This document shows, piece after piece, positions 12,720 through 24,284 of a DNA stretch of 64,000 nucleotides (its first letter is position 1; each line of letters starts with the position of its first letter). The stretch is from Vitis vinifera (Eukaryota > Streptophyta > Magnoliopsida > Vitales > Vitaceae). The notes under the pieces are model-generated. The model made no database searches. It was not told the DNA's origin and worked only from the letters and a program-made list of their open reading frames with translations. Position numbers and translations under genes: made by a program. Location of the stretch: assembly GCF_030704535.1 (NCBI RefSeq), contig NC_081823.1, positions 2,760,501 to 2,824,500 on the forward strand. The letters are read 5' to 3'.

Positions 12720-15155
12720 TTCTAATAACCATTTCTATTTTCAGAACCTTAAATCAAGTTTATAATATCTAATATAGTACTTACAATAGCTTTTGCCAAT
12801 GTCAAAATTAAAGAAGTATCTTTTACCTCAAATAATTATGTACGTGGTTGTATAGTTTGCAATACACATCGGTTTTTTTTTTTTTATACCTTGAAACTTA
12901 ATAACTTAGGGATTTTTGATATACTAAAATTTGAGTGAAGAAGTTTATAAGACAAAAGGTAAATAATGACGTAGTGAATCTAATAACAATATATAAAGTA
13001 ACATGAGTCAATGCTAGTATTTTCACCATTGATTAAAAAGTAAGATTTTTTTACTAAGACATCCAAAGAAATCATCATGGCAAGAATATACCATCCGTGT
13101 TAAAATTCTTTTCTATCTCTTTTGTTTTTACTTCTATTCAAAGTTGATAAAGGTTGACCAAATGTTTGGATAGAAGATAAGTATACAACCAATATCCTTT
13201 TATGCACGCCTATAATAATTATTCTCGTGATCTTCAATAGGTTTACCCACTTTTGGTGGTGCGATGTAATATTAATTTTTTGAAAATTTTGAGATATAAT
13301 CATGGTAAGCACCATAGTATTGAAATTTTTCTTCCTCGACTATGACCACATCTTTATCTTCATCCATGTCTACTATATAGAATGATTTTGCATTCACTTC
13401 ATGAAATGGCACAAACCAATTCAATGAGATTCATCATTTATTATCAAAAACTTGTTATTTTGTTAAAAAGAACAAGAAAATATGATATCTATTTAAGAGT
13501 ATTTTGTAAATGTATGATATTTGATATCGTTGTTGTAGGAGCACCTTTGAGTCGAGAAACGTAGTAAAAGATTTTCTAATAATTTTTCTTTTACACAACT
13601 TTAATTGAGACCCAATTTTGAACAATGCGAAGTTATACACGTGTACTCATTAACAACTTTGACAGCTTACAACCTCAAGTTGTAGGAGTACCAATGGGGC
13701 GTGAAATGTAATAAAAGTTTTTTTTTTTAATAATTATCATATGGTTGTTATTTTAATATAGTTACAACATGTAAAAAATTTGTGAAAATTTTGGTTAATC
13801 ATACAAGCAAAAGAAAGTGTGATATTTTCTTAACATGAAGAGTTTATTTGATCATAGGATTTAAAAATAGTTTTTAAAAATAAAATCAAATATTGAATAT
13901 CGAATAGTTTTTAGATAACAAGTAAAAGTAGGTAACTTGAATAATCGCTCTCTGAGAAAGGATAGGAACAATGCCAGACCAATGGGGCCATCTGAAGCCA
14001 ACAGGGACTTGAGCATAGATGGGGGCATATATCTCTTTCATGCCTAATGGACTTGGGCACGTTTTCGAATTCCACTTAAACCAAATGAGGTGTAAGAAAA
14101 AGGATGTGTGCCCAAGGCCGAAAAAATGTATTCTTGGCTCAAAGCCCAATCAAAACCTTCTAAAATGACTCAGGAAGAAGGAACACAGGAATCCAAGGGT
14201 GAAGGGAACAGCAAATGAAACTTCCAAGCAGGTTTCCTCTACTAGAAAGGAAAAGCATGTCATCCTAGGCTATAACCAGAGAAGGATGAAGTCTTGATCA
14301 GTAACTTAAGTGGAGGAGGAGGAGGAGAAGCATTGCAACAGTTGTGGAAGACAGAAAGGATGAATCATTGAAGATTAAAGAGGGGAAAAAACCCAAATAT
14401 ATTAAAATAATAATCAGAATAGATGTACTGTTCATCCTCCCTTTCCATCCTTCAAATGACTCTGGCCTAAAAAAATCTTTGACATTCACCTGGGACGTTG
14501 TCGAGAATAAGTTAAAGAAACAACAGAATCAGATAGTAAAACAAGATATCATGATTTTGATTTACAAATCAAGCTAAAAGCATGACCTCCAATCTTCATC
14601 TTGGAAAACTTCTGAATCACCTACAATGTAATATTAGGTTTGAGTGATATATGAGGCCCTGCCTGTACCTATTTGCTCCCTAGACCCTGGAGAGATGAGG
14701 AATGGCTTCTTTCTTTTTGTTTTCACTTGTTCTGTGTTCAATAAAAAGGTAAATAGATGGGGCCATGCTACATTATGGAATCATTCGCCTTCATGTTCTT
14801 TTATCATGCATTTCAGTTGGTAAGGACTAAGGACTTAAACGGTCTGAAGATCAAGCAACAAAAATAATATAAAACTGACCTCGACTTGATTAGCGATTAA
14901 GTCCTAAACTGTCAGTCCATTACAGAGTTCAGTGAGAGGCCTACATGCAATAATAAGGATTAGGGTAGATATAAAAAGTCAACAAAGGCTTCATAAGAAA
15001 ATGAAATACAGCACCATGAAGGAGAGAAAAAGACAAGTAAACAAATGAGGATGGCACAAATGAGTACTGATTCATAGGAAAATTAAATAGGGCACCAATA
15101 AAAATTCACAAGGAAAGGATTACAATTGTCTATTTGTTTTTTTCCCCGTATAGAC
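12720..15155. other. Intergenic, no gene recognised
   Basis: There are only short ORFs, with no family resemblance and no coherent splice structure. One small degenerate direct repeat with a shared core GTTGTAGGAG(C/T)ACC occurs near 13534 and 13680, about 150 bases apart. Confidence 0.5.
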
Positions 15156-15158
15156 TAA

Positions 15159-15436
15159 GGTGGTGTTTATTTTTTTGGCTTTTTATTAAAAATAATTTAG
15201 TTTTAGAATTTAGGTTGTTTATTTTTCTATTTTTTCATGACTTATTATAAACTTTTTACTAAATAGAAAAAATAAAAATATGTAGCTTTTTCTAAATAGA
15301 AAAAATAACATATTGATTTTTTTTTATTTTTTAATACTTAATAGAAATAAAATACTACAAAAACAAACAACCTAATATTTCACACTATTAAACATTAAGA
15401 TTCTATTTAGAATTAAGTAAAAAAATAAACACCACC
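15159..15436. mobile_element. Tourist-like (PIF/Harbinger) MITE
   Basis: A 278-base element with 18-base perfect terminal inverted repeats (GGTGGTGTTTATTTTTTT) is flanked by TAA at 15156-15158 and TAA at 15437-15439. A three-base TAA duplication together with GG-starting inverted repeats is the hallmark of PIF/Harbinger-derived MITEs. The interior is AT-rich and non-coding. Confidence 0.85.
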
Positions 15437-15487
15437 TAAGTTATAATTTTAAGTATAAACATTTGAGGAACTCAACATAGATAAATA

Positions 15488-15755
15488 TAAGGGTTATTTG
15501 ATTAAAAGGGTCCATGAAAACTCGAATTTTGAAATTTAACCCTTTGTCCTTTTTTTGTCTCATTTGGACAAAAATACCCTTGTTATTTTCCTGTAAAAAT
15601 AACATTTTCTTTGAAAACCTATAAGTAAATACTTGAAATGACAAAGGACATTTATATTAAAAATGAGCTACTTTTCAAGTAAAAATATAAGAAGGGTTAG
15701 ATTCATAATTTGGGAATTATCTCATCCCTTTTAACCAAGTATTTCTAAATATAAC
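15488..15755 (+). repeat. Dispersed MITE-like repeat, copy A
   Basis: This is homologous in the same orientation to 20815-21062. Shared blocks include TTTGATTAAA near the start, TTTTTTGTCTCAT, GACAAAAATACCCT(T/C)GTT and GGACATTTA. The ends are roughly inverted: TTTGATTAAAAGGG at the left and CCCTTTTAACCAAG at the right. No target duplication could be assigned. Confidence 0.65.
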
Positions 15756-15987
15756 TGCATCTATGTTACCATGTAAAGTAGGTAGTTGGTGTGCCCAATC
15801 TATGATTCCTAAGATGCCTCTATTCTTGTTACTTAACATGCAACACAAGAAGTGCATAACCAGTAAATATCATCGGCTTCAGTTTCCTACTTGAATGTTT
15901 TGGAAAATTTAGAATCTAATGCACTCTGTTCTTATTTGAACACATTGCTTCAATACAAAGATACAGTACTAAATCCACACAGATAGC

Positions 15988-16000
15988 CCCCCCCCCCCCC
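15988..16000. repeat. Poly-C run
   Basis: A homopolymer of about 13 C, unusual in this AT-rich DNA and prone to length error in assembly. Confidence 0.8.
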
Positions 16001-16269
16001 TCTTTTGTATATCCTGCTTTTAATTATAGATCTGACTTATACTGTGGAATCAATATGTCCTATAAAAATCATTTGTATTTTTGATATCTTCAAAGTACCA
16101 CAAAATTCATATCTTTCACAAGAATTACAGCCTTCATGTGCCTAGAATTATGTCCGTTTAATTCGGAGAAACTCATTTCAACTAGGGAAAGCCAGTGCCA
16201 TGTTTTGAAAATTTTGGGCCAATTTCAGTCATCTACAAGGAACACACAATATTTTATGGATGTAATTAG

Positions 16270-16890
16270 GAACCTTTTTTTTTAATTATTATTTTGGGAT
16301 AAATAAGAGAATGTATTAAAAGTGCAATTAATGCATGAGAGTACACAAGACGTATACAATGAGCATCAAGAGGCCAAAAAAAAAAAAACTACTCCCTCCC
16401 AACCAATCTACAAAGTCAATAAAGGACATAGTGCTTCCATCTATGTACACATGAACCCACATAAATAGATTGTTAAGGAATTAGCTTTTAAGTCTTTGAT
16501 CTAAAGTCTTGTCATCTTCAAACACTTTTCTATTTCTTTCCTTCCAAATAGTCCAAAAAATACAAAAGAGAGTGCTCTCCAAGCCTTCTTTTGCCTTCAA
16601 CCCACAAAGTAACCATGCCACCCTAGGAGAGTGTCCCTTACTGAGGCAAAAAGAACCTAAGGGATACCAAATAAAGAGAACAACAATAGCCATAAAATCC
16701 TAGTCTTAGCACAATGAAGAAGAATGTGATCGATGGATTTTGTCTCCTCTTTGCATAGAGCACACCTAGTGACTACTAACCAACCTCTTCTTTGGAGCTA
16801 GTCCAAAGTCAACACCTTATCCCAACAAGCCTCCCATGTGAGAAAGCTCACTTCAGGAGGGATCCGGGAGTCCCAAAAAATCCTTGAAAT
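16270..16890 (-). pseudogene. Decayed LINE, reverse transcriptase C-terminus (zf-RVT)
   Basis: Read on the minus strand, the segment from about 16890 encodes SRIPPEVSFLTWEACWDK, then CALCKEETKSIDHILLHCAK (the zinc-binding CxxC...HxxxHC region of the plant zf-RVT domain), then WTIWKERNRKVFED. Several in-frame stops and at least one frameshift break it, so it cannot be functional. A 3' A-rich tail (about 16276-16284 in plus coordinates) fits LINE target-primed insertion. The element is heavily 5' truncated; I see no upstream reverse transcriptase core. Confidence 0.8.
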
Positions 16891-16899
16891 TGAGTGTAA

Positions 16900-18315
16900 C
16901 TCTACATTTAAAGATTCCAAAACAAACCCCAGCCCAACCCAAATACAAGAAATCCACCCCAAACCTGAACCCATTCCAACCCTGTGTTACTAGTGTCAGA
17001 AACACCCATAAGAAAATACCCTTTGACTAGCTAAAAGAACAGAAAAATTAAGAAGATTACATTGTTGGTTTAGTGGCTGCACTTAAGTTTACCTCCTGTG
17101 CTGGTTATGCTACTCATGATCCGAGATCAAGCCCTTGATGTGTTTAATGGCCTTCATCTATTAGGTGCAACTACAAATGGGAGAAACATAGGCAACTAGT
17201 TTAACTGTTCTCTCTTATGGATTCAAGGTATTATATATTGGTTTATATTTTATTAGAACCAAGGTGCCAACATGGGGTGAATGCTAGCACAAGGGGAGTA
17301 TACAAGGAAACACCCTAAAGAAAATCATAAGCTAAGGACAAACAAATCAGCCCATCAGTAAACCTTTCTACAAATTCAAACAAACATAAATTTTCCTCCT
17401 TAGCCCATGACAAAGGAGACCTAAGCCATGTGTTTCCTCTTTTCCTCATAAAGAAAATACAAACCCATATCTCTAATATCTTCAACAACATACTGAGACC
17501 TTTACACAAATTTAAATTTCCATTTCCATTTTTTGCAGCTAATTTCTACTAAAGTTTGCATTCAGAAGCTTAATCAGATAGTGGTAATGAATCTTCCATT
17601 CCTTTCATGGGTCTAGTTAAAAGCAAGCTAGGCATTGTTTCAAACACTTGACAGCCACAGATCTCCACTCCCTCCTCTCAACTCTCAAGTAGGCTAATGG
17701 GGCAAACAAGCAAGCAGGCATGCATTTCCCTCATATGGGTTCACTCCACCACCCCATGCCCACCAATCCAAACCCCCTAAGTCTTTTGCTTACTAGCCAA
17801 GAAGCCATTTTTCACACTGCAACCACTACTGATTCCACCCCATAACAACAAACCCACATCAAAACACACTCTTACAACAACTCAACCTTGATATTCTAAA
17901 AGAGATCAAGAAAAAAAGGTAAAAAAAAAAAAAAAAATTACCCTAGATGGGAAATCATTAGGCAGAACCAAGTGGGTTTTGCAGAAATTGCAGAAAAAAT
18001 TACCATCACAGATGGGTGCTAGAATTGCATACCTCATTCATAGTATCCATTCCCCCTCTTCATTTTGTTGCACTTCCTAGCTTCAATCGAGTATTCCAGA
18101 CGAAACAAACCGGCAGATGAATCAAGAAGCCCTTTTATTGGAAACCAAAAACAGAACACGCTACCACTGATAATGAATCAAAAGCCCACTTTATTGGAAA
18201 ACAAAAAGATAGAATATCAGCTGTTTAGAGGGTTCAGACACAGTTACCCATCAAAATATATAAATTTGAAACCAAAAAAATCCAAATTACAATCAAAATG
18301 ATTGAAACTTCAAGC
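16900..18315. other. Intergenic, no gene recognised
   Basis: This lies between the LINE remnant and the 3' end of the S2 gene. The 17640-17830 part is richer in C than its surroundings but carries no supported exon. Confidence 0.4.
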
Positions 18316-18322
18316 ACAATTT

Positions 18323-18988
18323 TCATTTCTCATTTTTCTCTGCCTTCTGAACCGCCAATTTCCGGGCAGTTTCGTCCTCTTTCTTCCCAAGCCCCATTTT
18401 CTTTTGCTCGTAAAGAAATGTCTTGGTTATCAAATTACAAAACAAATACACAAACTGCACTGAATCTTTAGCTGGAATAGGGTAGGCGATCTTCTTAAAC
18501 GTGTCCAGCGGCATACTCGGATCCACCACCGAAACAATCGGTATCTCCAGCCGAGACGCCTCCTGAATCACCGAAGACTTCCTTTCGGTATCCAAAATCA
18601 CGACACAGTCAGGCGGCTGACTCGGGCCGAAAATGATCTTCTTGTTTCGGGACCGAAACTTCTTGGGACTAGAACTGTTGGTGAGAAAGCCGCCGAGTCG
18701 CCAGGGGGCGTCGGGGGTGAAGCATCCGATTTTTCGGGTCATCTGCTCGACGATTTCATCGAAGAGGGAGTTGGTGTTGACGAAGAGGAAACGACCCTTT
18801 TGGCGGACGAGCGAGGCCATGAAGTCGCAGGCATTTCGCATGCAGATGAGGGTCTTGTCAGAGTCGATGACGGCGCACCCGTTGCGGAAGCCATAGGTGT
18901 AGACCTTGAAATGGTGCTCCACCAAGCGCCGCCCCATATGGGCATTGGTGCTCAGAAGCTTTTGGATAACGAGAGAATGGATCGTCAT
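18323..18988 (-). CDS. RPS2: Mitochondrial-type ribosomal protein S2 (nuclear gene)
   Basis: This single-exon gene encodes 221 residues from ATG at 18988 (MTIHSLVIQKLLSTNAHMGR). The start matches the conserved beginning of nuclear-encoded mitochondrial S2 proteins such as Arabidopsis At3g03600; the frame stays open upstream to an ATG at 19105, which would add 39 residues. S2-family blocks are clear: TYGFRNGCAVIDSDKTLICM, FVNTNSLFDEI, PKKFRSR, PDCVVILDTERKSSVIQEAS, VDPSMPLDTF and DSVQFVYLFCN. The protein belongs to the small mitoribosomal subunit. In many angiosperms rps2 moved from the mitochondrion to the nucleus. The longer N-terminus (SGHSIFWRKPNNG) could serve in targeting, but that is undecided. 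The 3' part of the gene as read has G+C well above the flanking DNA. Confidence 0.92.
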   Translation of the reverse strand: MTIHSLVIQKLLSTNAHMGRRLVEHHFKVYTYGFRNGCAVIDSDKTLICMRNACDFMASLVRQKGRFLFVNTNSLFDEIVEQMTRKIGCFTPDAPWRLGGFLTNSSSPKKFRSRNKKIIFGPSQPPDCVVILDTERKSSVIQEASRLEIPIVSVVDPSMPLDTFKKIAYPIPAKDSVQFVYLFCNLITKTFLYEQKKMGLGKKEDETARKLAVQKAEKNEK

Positions 18989-19109
18989 TTTCTTCGATCT
19001 GGTCTTCTTCTCCTTCAGTTCCGTTCCATTATTGGGTTTTCTCCAAAATATCGAATGCCCAGAAGAGATCAAGATTTCTCTCCTACCCGTAAATTTTGAG
19101 CTCACTCTT

Positions 19110-19118
19110 CTAGGGTTT
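19110..19118 (-). promoter_or_regulatory. Telo-box upstream of RPS2
   Basis: The minus strand reads AAACCCTAG about 120 bases before the RPS2 ATG. Telo-boxes are classical elements of plant ribosomal protein gene promoters, so this placement makes functional sense. The motif is seen; activity is inferred. Confidence 0.6.
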
Positions 19119-19149
19119 GGGGTTTCCTTCTTATTATTATTATTATTTT

Positions 19150-20190
19150 AATATTTGCCGTATTTTGACTATTTACTCAACGGATTAATTTCATAAATTA
19201 TATTTAAAATATTTTTAAAAAGATTGATGTATCAAAAAAATTTATTAACTTAAATCTTAAAATTTGTGAAAGTGATTTGTAAAGATATAAGTAAAAGCAC
19301 GTGATTCTTAAAAGTGTCGGACAGGCCCTAATAATTTCATAATTTAGGTTCGGTTGAATAATCATTTTTACCAATTCACTTATTATTGTGCATTAAATGG
19401 TAATTAATAGGGTTTTAGACCTTAATCAATTGAGCAATTGGTTCCATCGGTCAATAATTTCTTGGTTTTTCCTGAAAATCAATTTTTTATAAAATTATTA
19501 AGTAAAGGAAAATTTATTAAAAAAAATCTTTCAGTTTATTTTAAAAATAAAATAAAATAAAATAATACATAAAAATAATTAATTTCCTTCCAATATTTCT
19601 TCTCTTTGTTCTTTCTTTCTAATCAAATATACCCATAATATTTCAAAATTTTCATGGTCCCTTACAAACTTATAAATGTGTAAGAATAATTAAAAAAAAA
19701 TCTTTTAAAATGTTTATAAATTTCTCATTCAAAAATCTAGAAAACAAAAATCAAAGTCGATGAATCTGAGATTGAACACTACATAAAAAATAATTTAAAA
19801 ATACATTCTGCATTCCATTTTCTATCATGAGAGAAAACAATGTTCGATCATCTACAGCTCCGGCAATGAGATTTAACAATGTTATGATAAAAATTATGTA
19901 AAGCTGTTTCAATTAAAAACTTCAATGAAACCCTAATTTTCCAACACCGAAGAAAGAGAGAAACTGAAGCCTTAAAAGTTCCTTCGTCACCAGTTATCGC
20001 GTTCTTCAAATTGAAGATCTCCTAATTACCAAACAAATATCCAAATTCCAGATACATTTATGCTCTACATTATGAAAATTCATCTATTGTTCGCATTACT
20101 AAAAAAATATAAAAAGGGAAAGTTAGGGCAAAAGTAACCACAACTACAACACAGAACCATCTTTAGATTCAAGAAATTGGCGAAGAACAC
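19150..20190. other. Intergenic between RPS2 and the FAM32A-like gene
   Basis: AT-rich; includes the RPS2 upstream region and the 3' flank of the next gene. No ORF is supported. Confidence 0.5.
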
Positions 20191-20193
20191 AAG

Positions 20194-20535
20194 TTATTTA
20201 CAGTAACGATCGGCCTTCTTCTTGACTCGATCATCGAGCGCCTCCTCCACCGACGTCGAAGTCGTCTTGGGATCGTACCCGAACTTCTTCGCCTCCACGG
20301 GGAACAACTGATCGTACTTCATGCGCTTCGCGGCATCGATCGTGTACACCTCTCCAGATCCTCCAGCATCTCCTGAGAGGACTTCCTCATGCTCCAGTGC
20401 TTCTTCCTCCGATATGGTTTTCTTGCTCTTCTTCTTCTTCTTTTTCGCTTTGTCTATGGTTTTGCTGCGAGTGGCAAGATCCCCTCCTTTGAAGGTCAGT
20501 CTCGCTCCATTAACTTTCTTGAATGGATCCGCCAT
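20194..20535 (-). CDS. FAM32A-like protein
   Basis: This single-exon gene encodes 113 residues, close to the usual 110-115 of the family. It opens MADPFKKVNGARLTFKGG, followed by a lysine-rich basic stretch (around residues 29-39, AKKKKKKSKK), an acidic middle, and the conserved C-terminus with YDQLFPVEAKKFGYDPKT and an RVKKKADRYCK tail. FAM32A is a small nuclear protein; in human spliceosome structures it stabilises the exon-ligation complex. Its plant role is inferred from homology. The ATG at 20535 gives the canonical N-terminus. It is transcribed in the same direction as RPS2, with its own upstream motifs. Confidence 0.93.
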   Translation of the reverse strand: MADPFKKVNGARLTFKGGDLATRSKTIDKAKKKKKKSKKTISEEEALEHEEVLSGDAGGSGEVYTIDAAKRMKYDQLFPVEAKKFGYDPKTTSTSVEEALDDRVKKKADRYCK

Positions 20536-20564
20536 TGATAGCTCTTTGTTAAGCTTTTCTTCTT

Positions 20565-20573
20565 CTAGGGTTT
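20565..20573 (-). promoter_or_regulatory. Telo-box in the FAM32A-like leader
   Basis: AAACCCTAG on the minus strand, about 30 bases before the ATG and so probably in the 5' UTR. The surrounding AAACCCTAGAAGA context is shared with the RPS2 site at 19110. Confidence 0.55.
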
Positions 20574-20668
20574 TTTTCCTCTCAGAATTTTCCCCAAAAC
20601 CTCAACTTGATTCTTTCTTCCTGATTTTTCGCTCGAGAATTTTATTTCTGCCAAAGGCACACGTCCTG

Positions 20669-20674
20669 CACGTG
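20669..20674. promoter_or_regulatory. G-box CACGTG
   Basis: A perfect palindromic G-box lies about 135 bases upstream of the FAM32A-like ATG, next to a related CACACGTCC. It is a plausible bZIP/bHLH site; a chance match cannot be excluded. Confidence 0.4.
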
Positions 20675-20814
20675 TAATGGTACTAATAAAAGCTAAAAAC
20701 ATATCCGTGGTAAATTACAAAATCTCAATATAGAACTTTCCCTCAATTTAACCTCAAATTTCAAAAATAAAATAAATAAATAAATAATCTAACCTCTAAA
20801 TCATAAATATTAAA

Positions 20815-21062
20815 GGGTTGTTTGATTAAAGGTTAATTGAAAACCGAATTTCAAAAATATAATTATTTCATTGTTTTTTGTCTCATCTCGACAAAAATAC
20901 CCTCGTTTTCTTGTAAAAATAATCATTTTTTTTAAAACATATTTTAAATACTTAAAATAGTTAAGGACATTTACGTTAAAAATGTGTTATTTTTCGAATA
21001 AAAACATGTAAAAAAATGAATTCACAAATATGATGAATATTTTGTCCCTTTTAATTAATTAT
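20815..21062 (+). repeat. Dispersed MITE-like repeat, copy B
   Basis: Related to 15488-15755 in the same orientation: TTTGATTAAAGG at the left, then TTTTTTGTCTCAT, CGACAAAAATACCCTCGTT and GGACATTTACG, ending CCCTTTTAATTAATTATTTT. It is more diverged at the ends than copy A. Confidence 0.65.
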
Positions 21063-23688
21063 TTTAATATTAAATAAATCATTTTTAAAGGATTCTTATT
21101 AGAAATAAAAGTAAAAATATAAGAATCATTTTAATAAGTTACATAACCAACTATTTAAAATCATCAATAATCTAATACTTGAATAATTATTTTTATTTTT
21201 TTTATAAAAATGAAATTAATAATATGAGATAATATAAAAATTATGAAAGAAAATAAAACATATTGAAAATAAAAAACCAATTTAAAGTTAATAAATCATT
21301 TTAAAATATTTTTTCAAATTTATTTGACCTTTTTTTTCATGGTAAGTAAGGAGAAAATAAATTTCTTTAATGCTATATGTAATTTTTAAAAAAAAATTGA
21401 GAGAAAATGTGAATAAAAGAAATCAAGATGAAAAAAAAAAAAAAAAACAAATTAGTTCTGTGTATCTCTTCAAACTTGGTTCATTTATATTCTTTTATTT
21501 TATATAAAAGCTAAAAAAAATTATTAATATTTTTTTCTTTTCTTAGTGCCTTTTGAAAAAAAAAATATCATTTTCTTATCATTTTCCCAAAAAATATAAT
21601 TTCACACGCTCATGTAAAAATAATTACAAAATATGATCTTCTAAAAATAATTCAAATTTCATGTATCTACTGTGGTCAAAAGTAATACCCCCGATAGTTA
21701 AAGATATTATATCATTAAAAAATAGTAAGTGGATAGTCAAAGGTATTTTGTGATTTTTTTCATATGAATGTATAAAAACCCATTTTTCATAATAATGGAA
21801 AAAAAATGTGTTTTTGCATTTTTACTGCCCAATTAAAATTTTATATTAAATTCTTTTGATAAAATAAGTGCAAACAATTTTCTTAAAAATTGAATGCATT
21901 TAAAATTGAATCAAGTCATTTGTTGAAATAAATAGACTTTTTCTTTTAATAAAATAAACGAAATAATTAATTCAAATTTTTTGAATAAAATCATTTGAAA
22001 TTTCTTGAAAATTAATTTTTTAAATATTATTATTATTATTATTATTTCAATAAATCATTTTATATAATTCTCTTGTTATTTATTTTGTACATTATTGTAA
22101 TTAGATTTTATTCCTATAATATAGGTATCCATGATTAATTAATTAATTATTATAATTCCCTTAATTCATTTAGTAAATACCGTTTACATATGAGTTTAGA
22201 GGGGTGTGAGGTGTTACTAATCTAATCCCCAAATTCAAACTTGGTTTTTATAGACATATATTTTTCAAAATAAGGAGTCACACATGTTTTCTTTTTTATT
22301 TTGTTTTTGTTTTAAAAAATAAAACAAAAATAAATAGTAACTCAAAATTTTTTTTAAAAAAAAAAATCAAATTTTCACCAAATAAAAATTTCATCGTCCA
22401 TTGAGGATGCACATAAATAAAAAATGCAGGTTCACAACATTTAAATTGATTTCATTAACAAATCTAACCCTTTAACCAAATTATTAACCAATGGAGGCAT
22501 CATGGAAAAAGGGTTTTTTGGTAAATATAAATTAAAATCAAAGTATAATAACCCAATTATCCAATTTCTAGAATTTAGATATGGTTTTATTCTCACTTGG
22601 TAAATGGAATGCGTATTTTAATAGCTCCTATAATATAAAAAGATAATTACATATATAAATTATATGAGTGGAAAAGGTAAACAAAAGAGAAATAAAAATT
22701 TACTGTTTCTTACTTATCATATTGCTTAATTTAATTAATTTTAAAAAAAATAAAGAATTCAATTGAAAATGGAACAGGAAATTTGAAAAATGGGACAGAA
22801 CAAAAAAAAGTAATCATGTAACTCTTTTGAAAATTACATATATTTGGGAAGAATTAAAATACTTTAATAAGTATTATCATATTTCACTTCGATTTAATTG
22901 AAGAGATTAAAAAACCTTCCCATTGACCATTGTAAAATTAATTTCAAAATTGAACTTTTCAACTCATTCTCTCTTATCTCTCTTATCTCTATTTTTGTTA
23001 CTTTTGTGTTGAGTAACTTTTTTCTTATCCATATAAAAATCAATCCAAATAAAAAATATATGAGTTATTAATTATAATTTAATATTTACAAAATATCATG
23101 CATGTGAATATAGATCTTATATTATACTTAATAATCGTTATATGTTCAATGTTTGAGTAAATTCCTCTTAAATATTCTAAATTCATTTTTAATACCCTCT
23201 AATATCTCAAAATAATTAAATATTTATTACGTTATTAATATAATAATTAATGCTATAATAACGTAATAAATATTTGGTATACAAACAAAAATTTAAACTC
23301 ATTATTGGTATAAAGCTTACTAAGAGAAGGAAATAAATAGACAATGTTTAATTGAAAAGAATGTGAAAAAAAAAAATGTGAGGAATGTGAGAAGCATAAA
23401 TGCATGACTAACCACAACTCTACACATCATATCATATTATTTTTATTTATCTCAAATAACTTGATTTTCTTGAATATTTCCTTAAACTTATTCCCAAAAA
23501 TTGTTGCATTTTCATCAATTAAGATACTTAGATAAAGGAAAATAAAAATAAGAAAGAATAAAAATAAATTTAGTTGGAAAATTTAAGAAAAAAAAAACTC
23601 AATAAAAATTAAAAAGAAATTAATATGAAAGTCCGAAAGTTTAATTTCATTTATATAAGATTTTTTTTTATTTTTTATTTTTATGTTT

Positions 23689-24028
23689 AATAAAACTTTT
23701 ACAAGTCGATATCTTATTTTAAAAAATGATGATTTTAGCTTTGAGTTCAATTACCCATTAAAGTCAACAAAAATGAATTTTTTATTATTATTTTATAATT
23801 AGCGTATATTTCGCTAAATTTAAATTTTAACATATAATCGATAACTTGTTTTTTTTTTTTTTTTTAATAAAACTTTTACAAGTCGATATCTTATTTTAAA
23901 AAATGATGATTTTAGCTTTGAGTTCAATTACCCCTTAAAGTCAACAAAAATGAATTTTTTATTATTATTTTCTAATTAGCGTATATTTCGCTAAATTTAA
24001 AATTTAACATATAATCGATAATTTGTTT
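23689..24028. repeat. Two-copy tandem repeat, period 177
   Basis: Direct copies start at 23689 and 23866, both with AATAAAACTTTTACAAGTCG, and run through AGCTTTGAGTTCAATTACCC to CATATAATCGATAA. They differ at only a handful of positions, so the duplication is young compared with other repeats here. A poly-T tract joins them. Confidence 0.9.
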
Positions 24029-24284
24029 TAATTAAAATTGAATCAATCTTTCAATGACTGAATCAAATCAAATTTATTTAAGATTGGTTTGGTTAAGATT
24101 CAGACGTAAAATCCAATTTATTTTTAAAAATAATTAAAATAACTTGGTTTTAAGTTTAAAATAAATTTAAAATTATAGTTCAAAATATGATAGTTATCTA
24201 AGAATCGATACATCTCTTTTCAATTACTAAGATATCAAAGAATATAAAAAAATCCAAAGATATTAATCCTAAACATAAGGGATT

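Larger units (their letters stand above)
20700..24280. other. Intergenic, extremely AT-rich
   Basis: No gene is supported. It contains the second copy of a dispersed MITE-like repeat (20815-21062), an ATT microsatellite (about 22027-22046) and the 177-base tandem repeat described separately. Confidence 0.6.

Noticed and set aside
13886-14149. 87-residue minus-strand ORF
   Set aside because: No recognisable motif, no splice partner, and composition like the flanking intergenic DNA.
17315-17509. 64-residue minus-strand ORF near the LINE remnant
   Set aside because: Could be another LINE piece, but I could not place it in any LINE domain, so it is not annotated.
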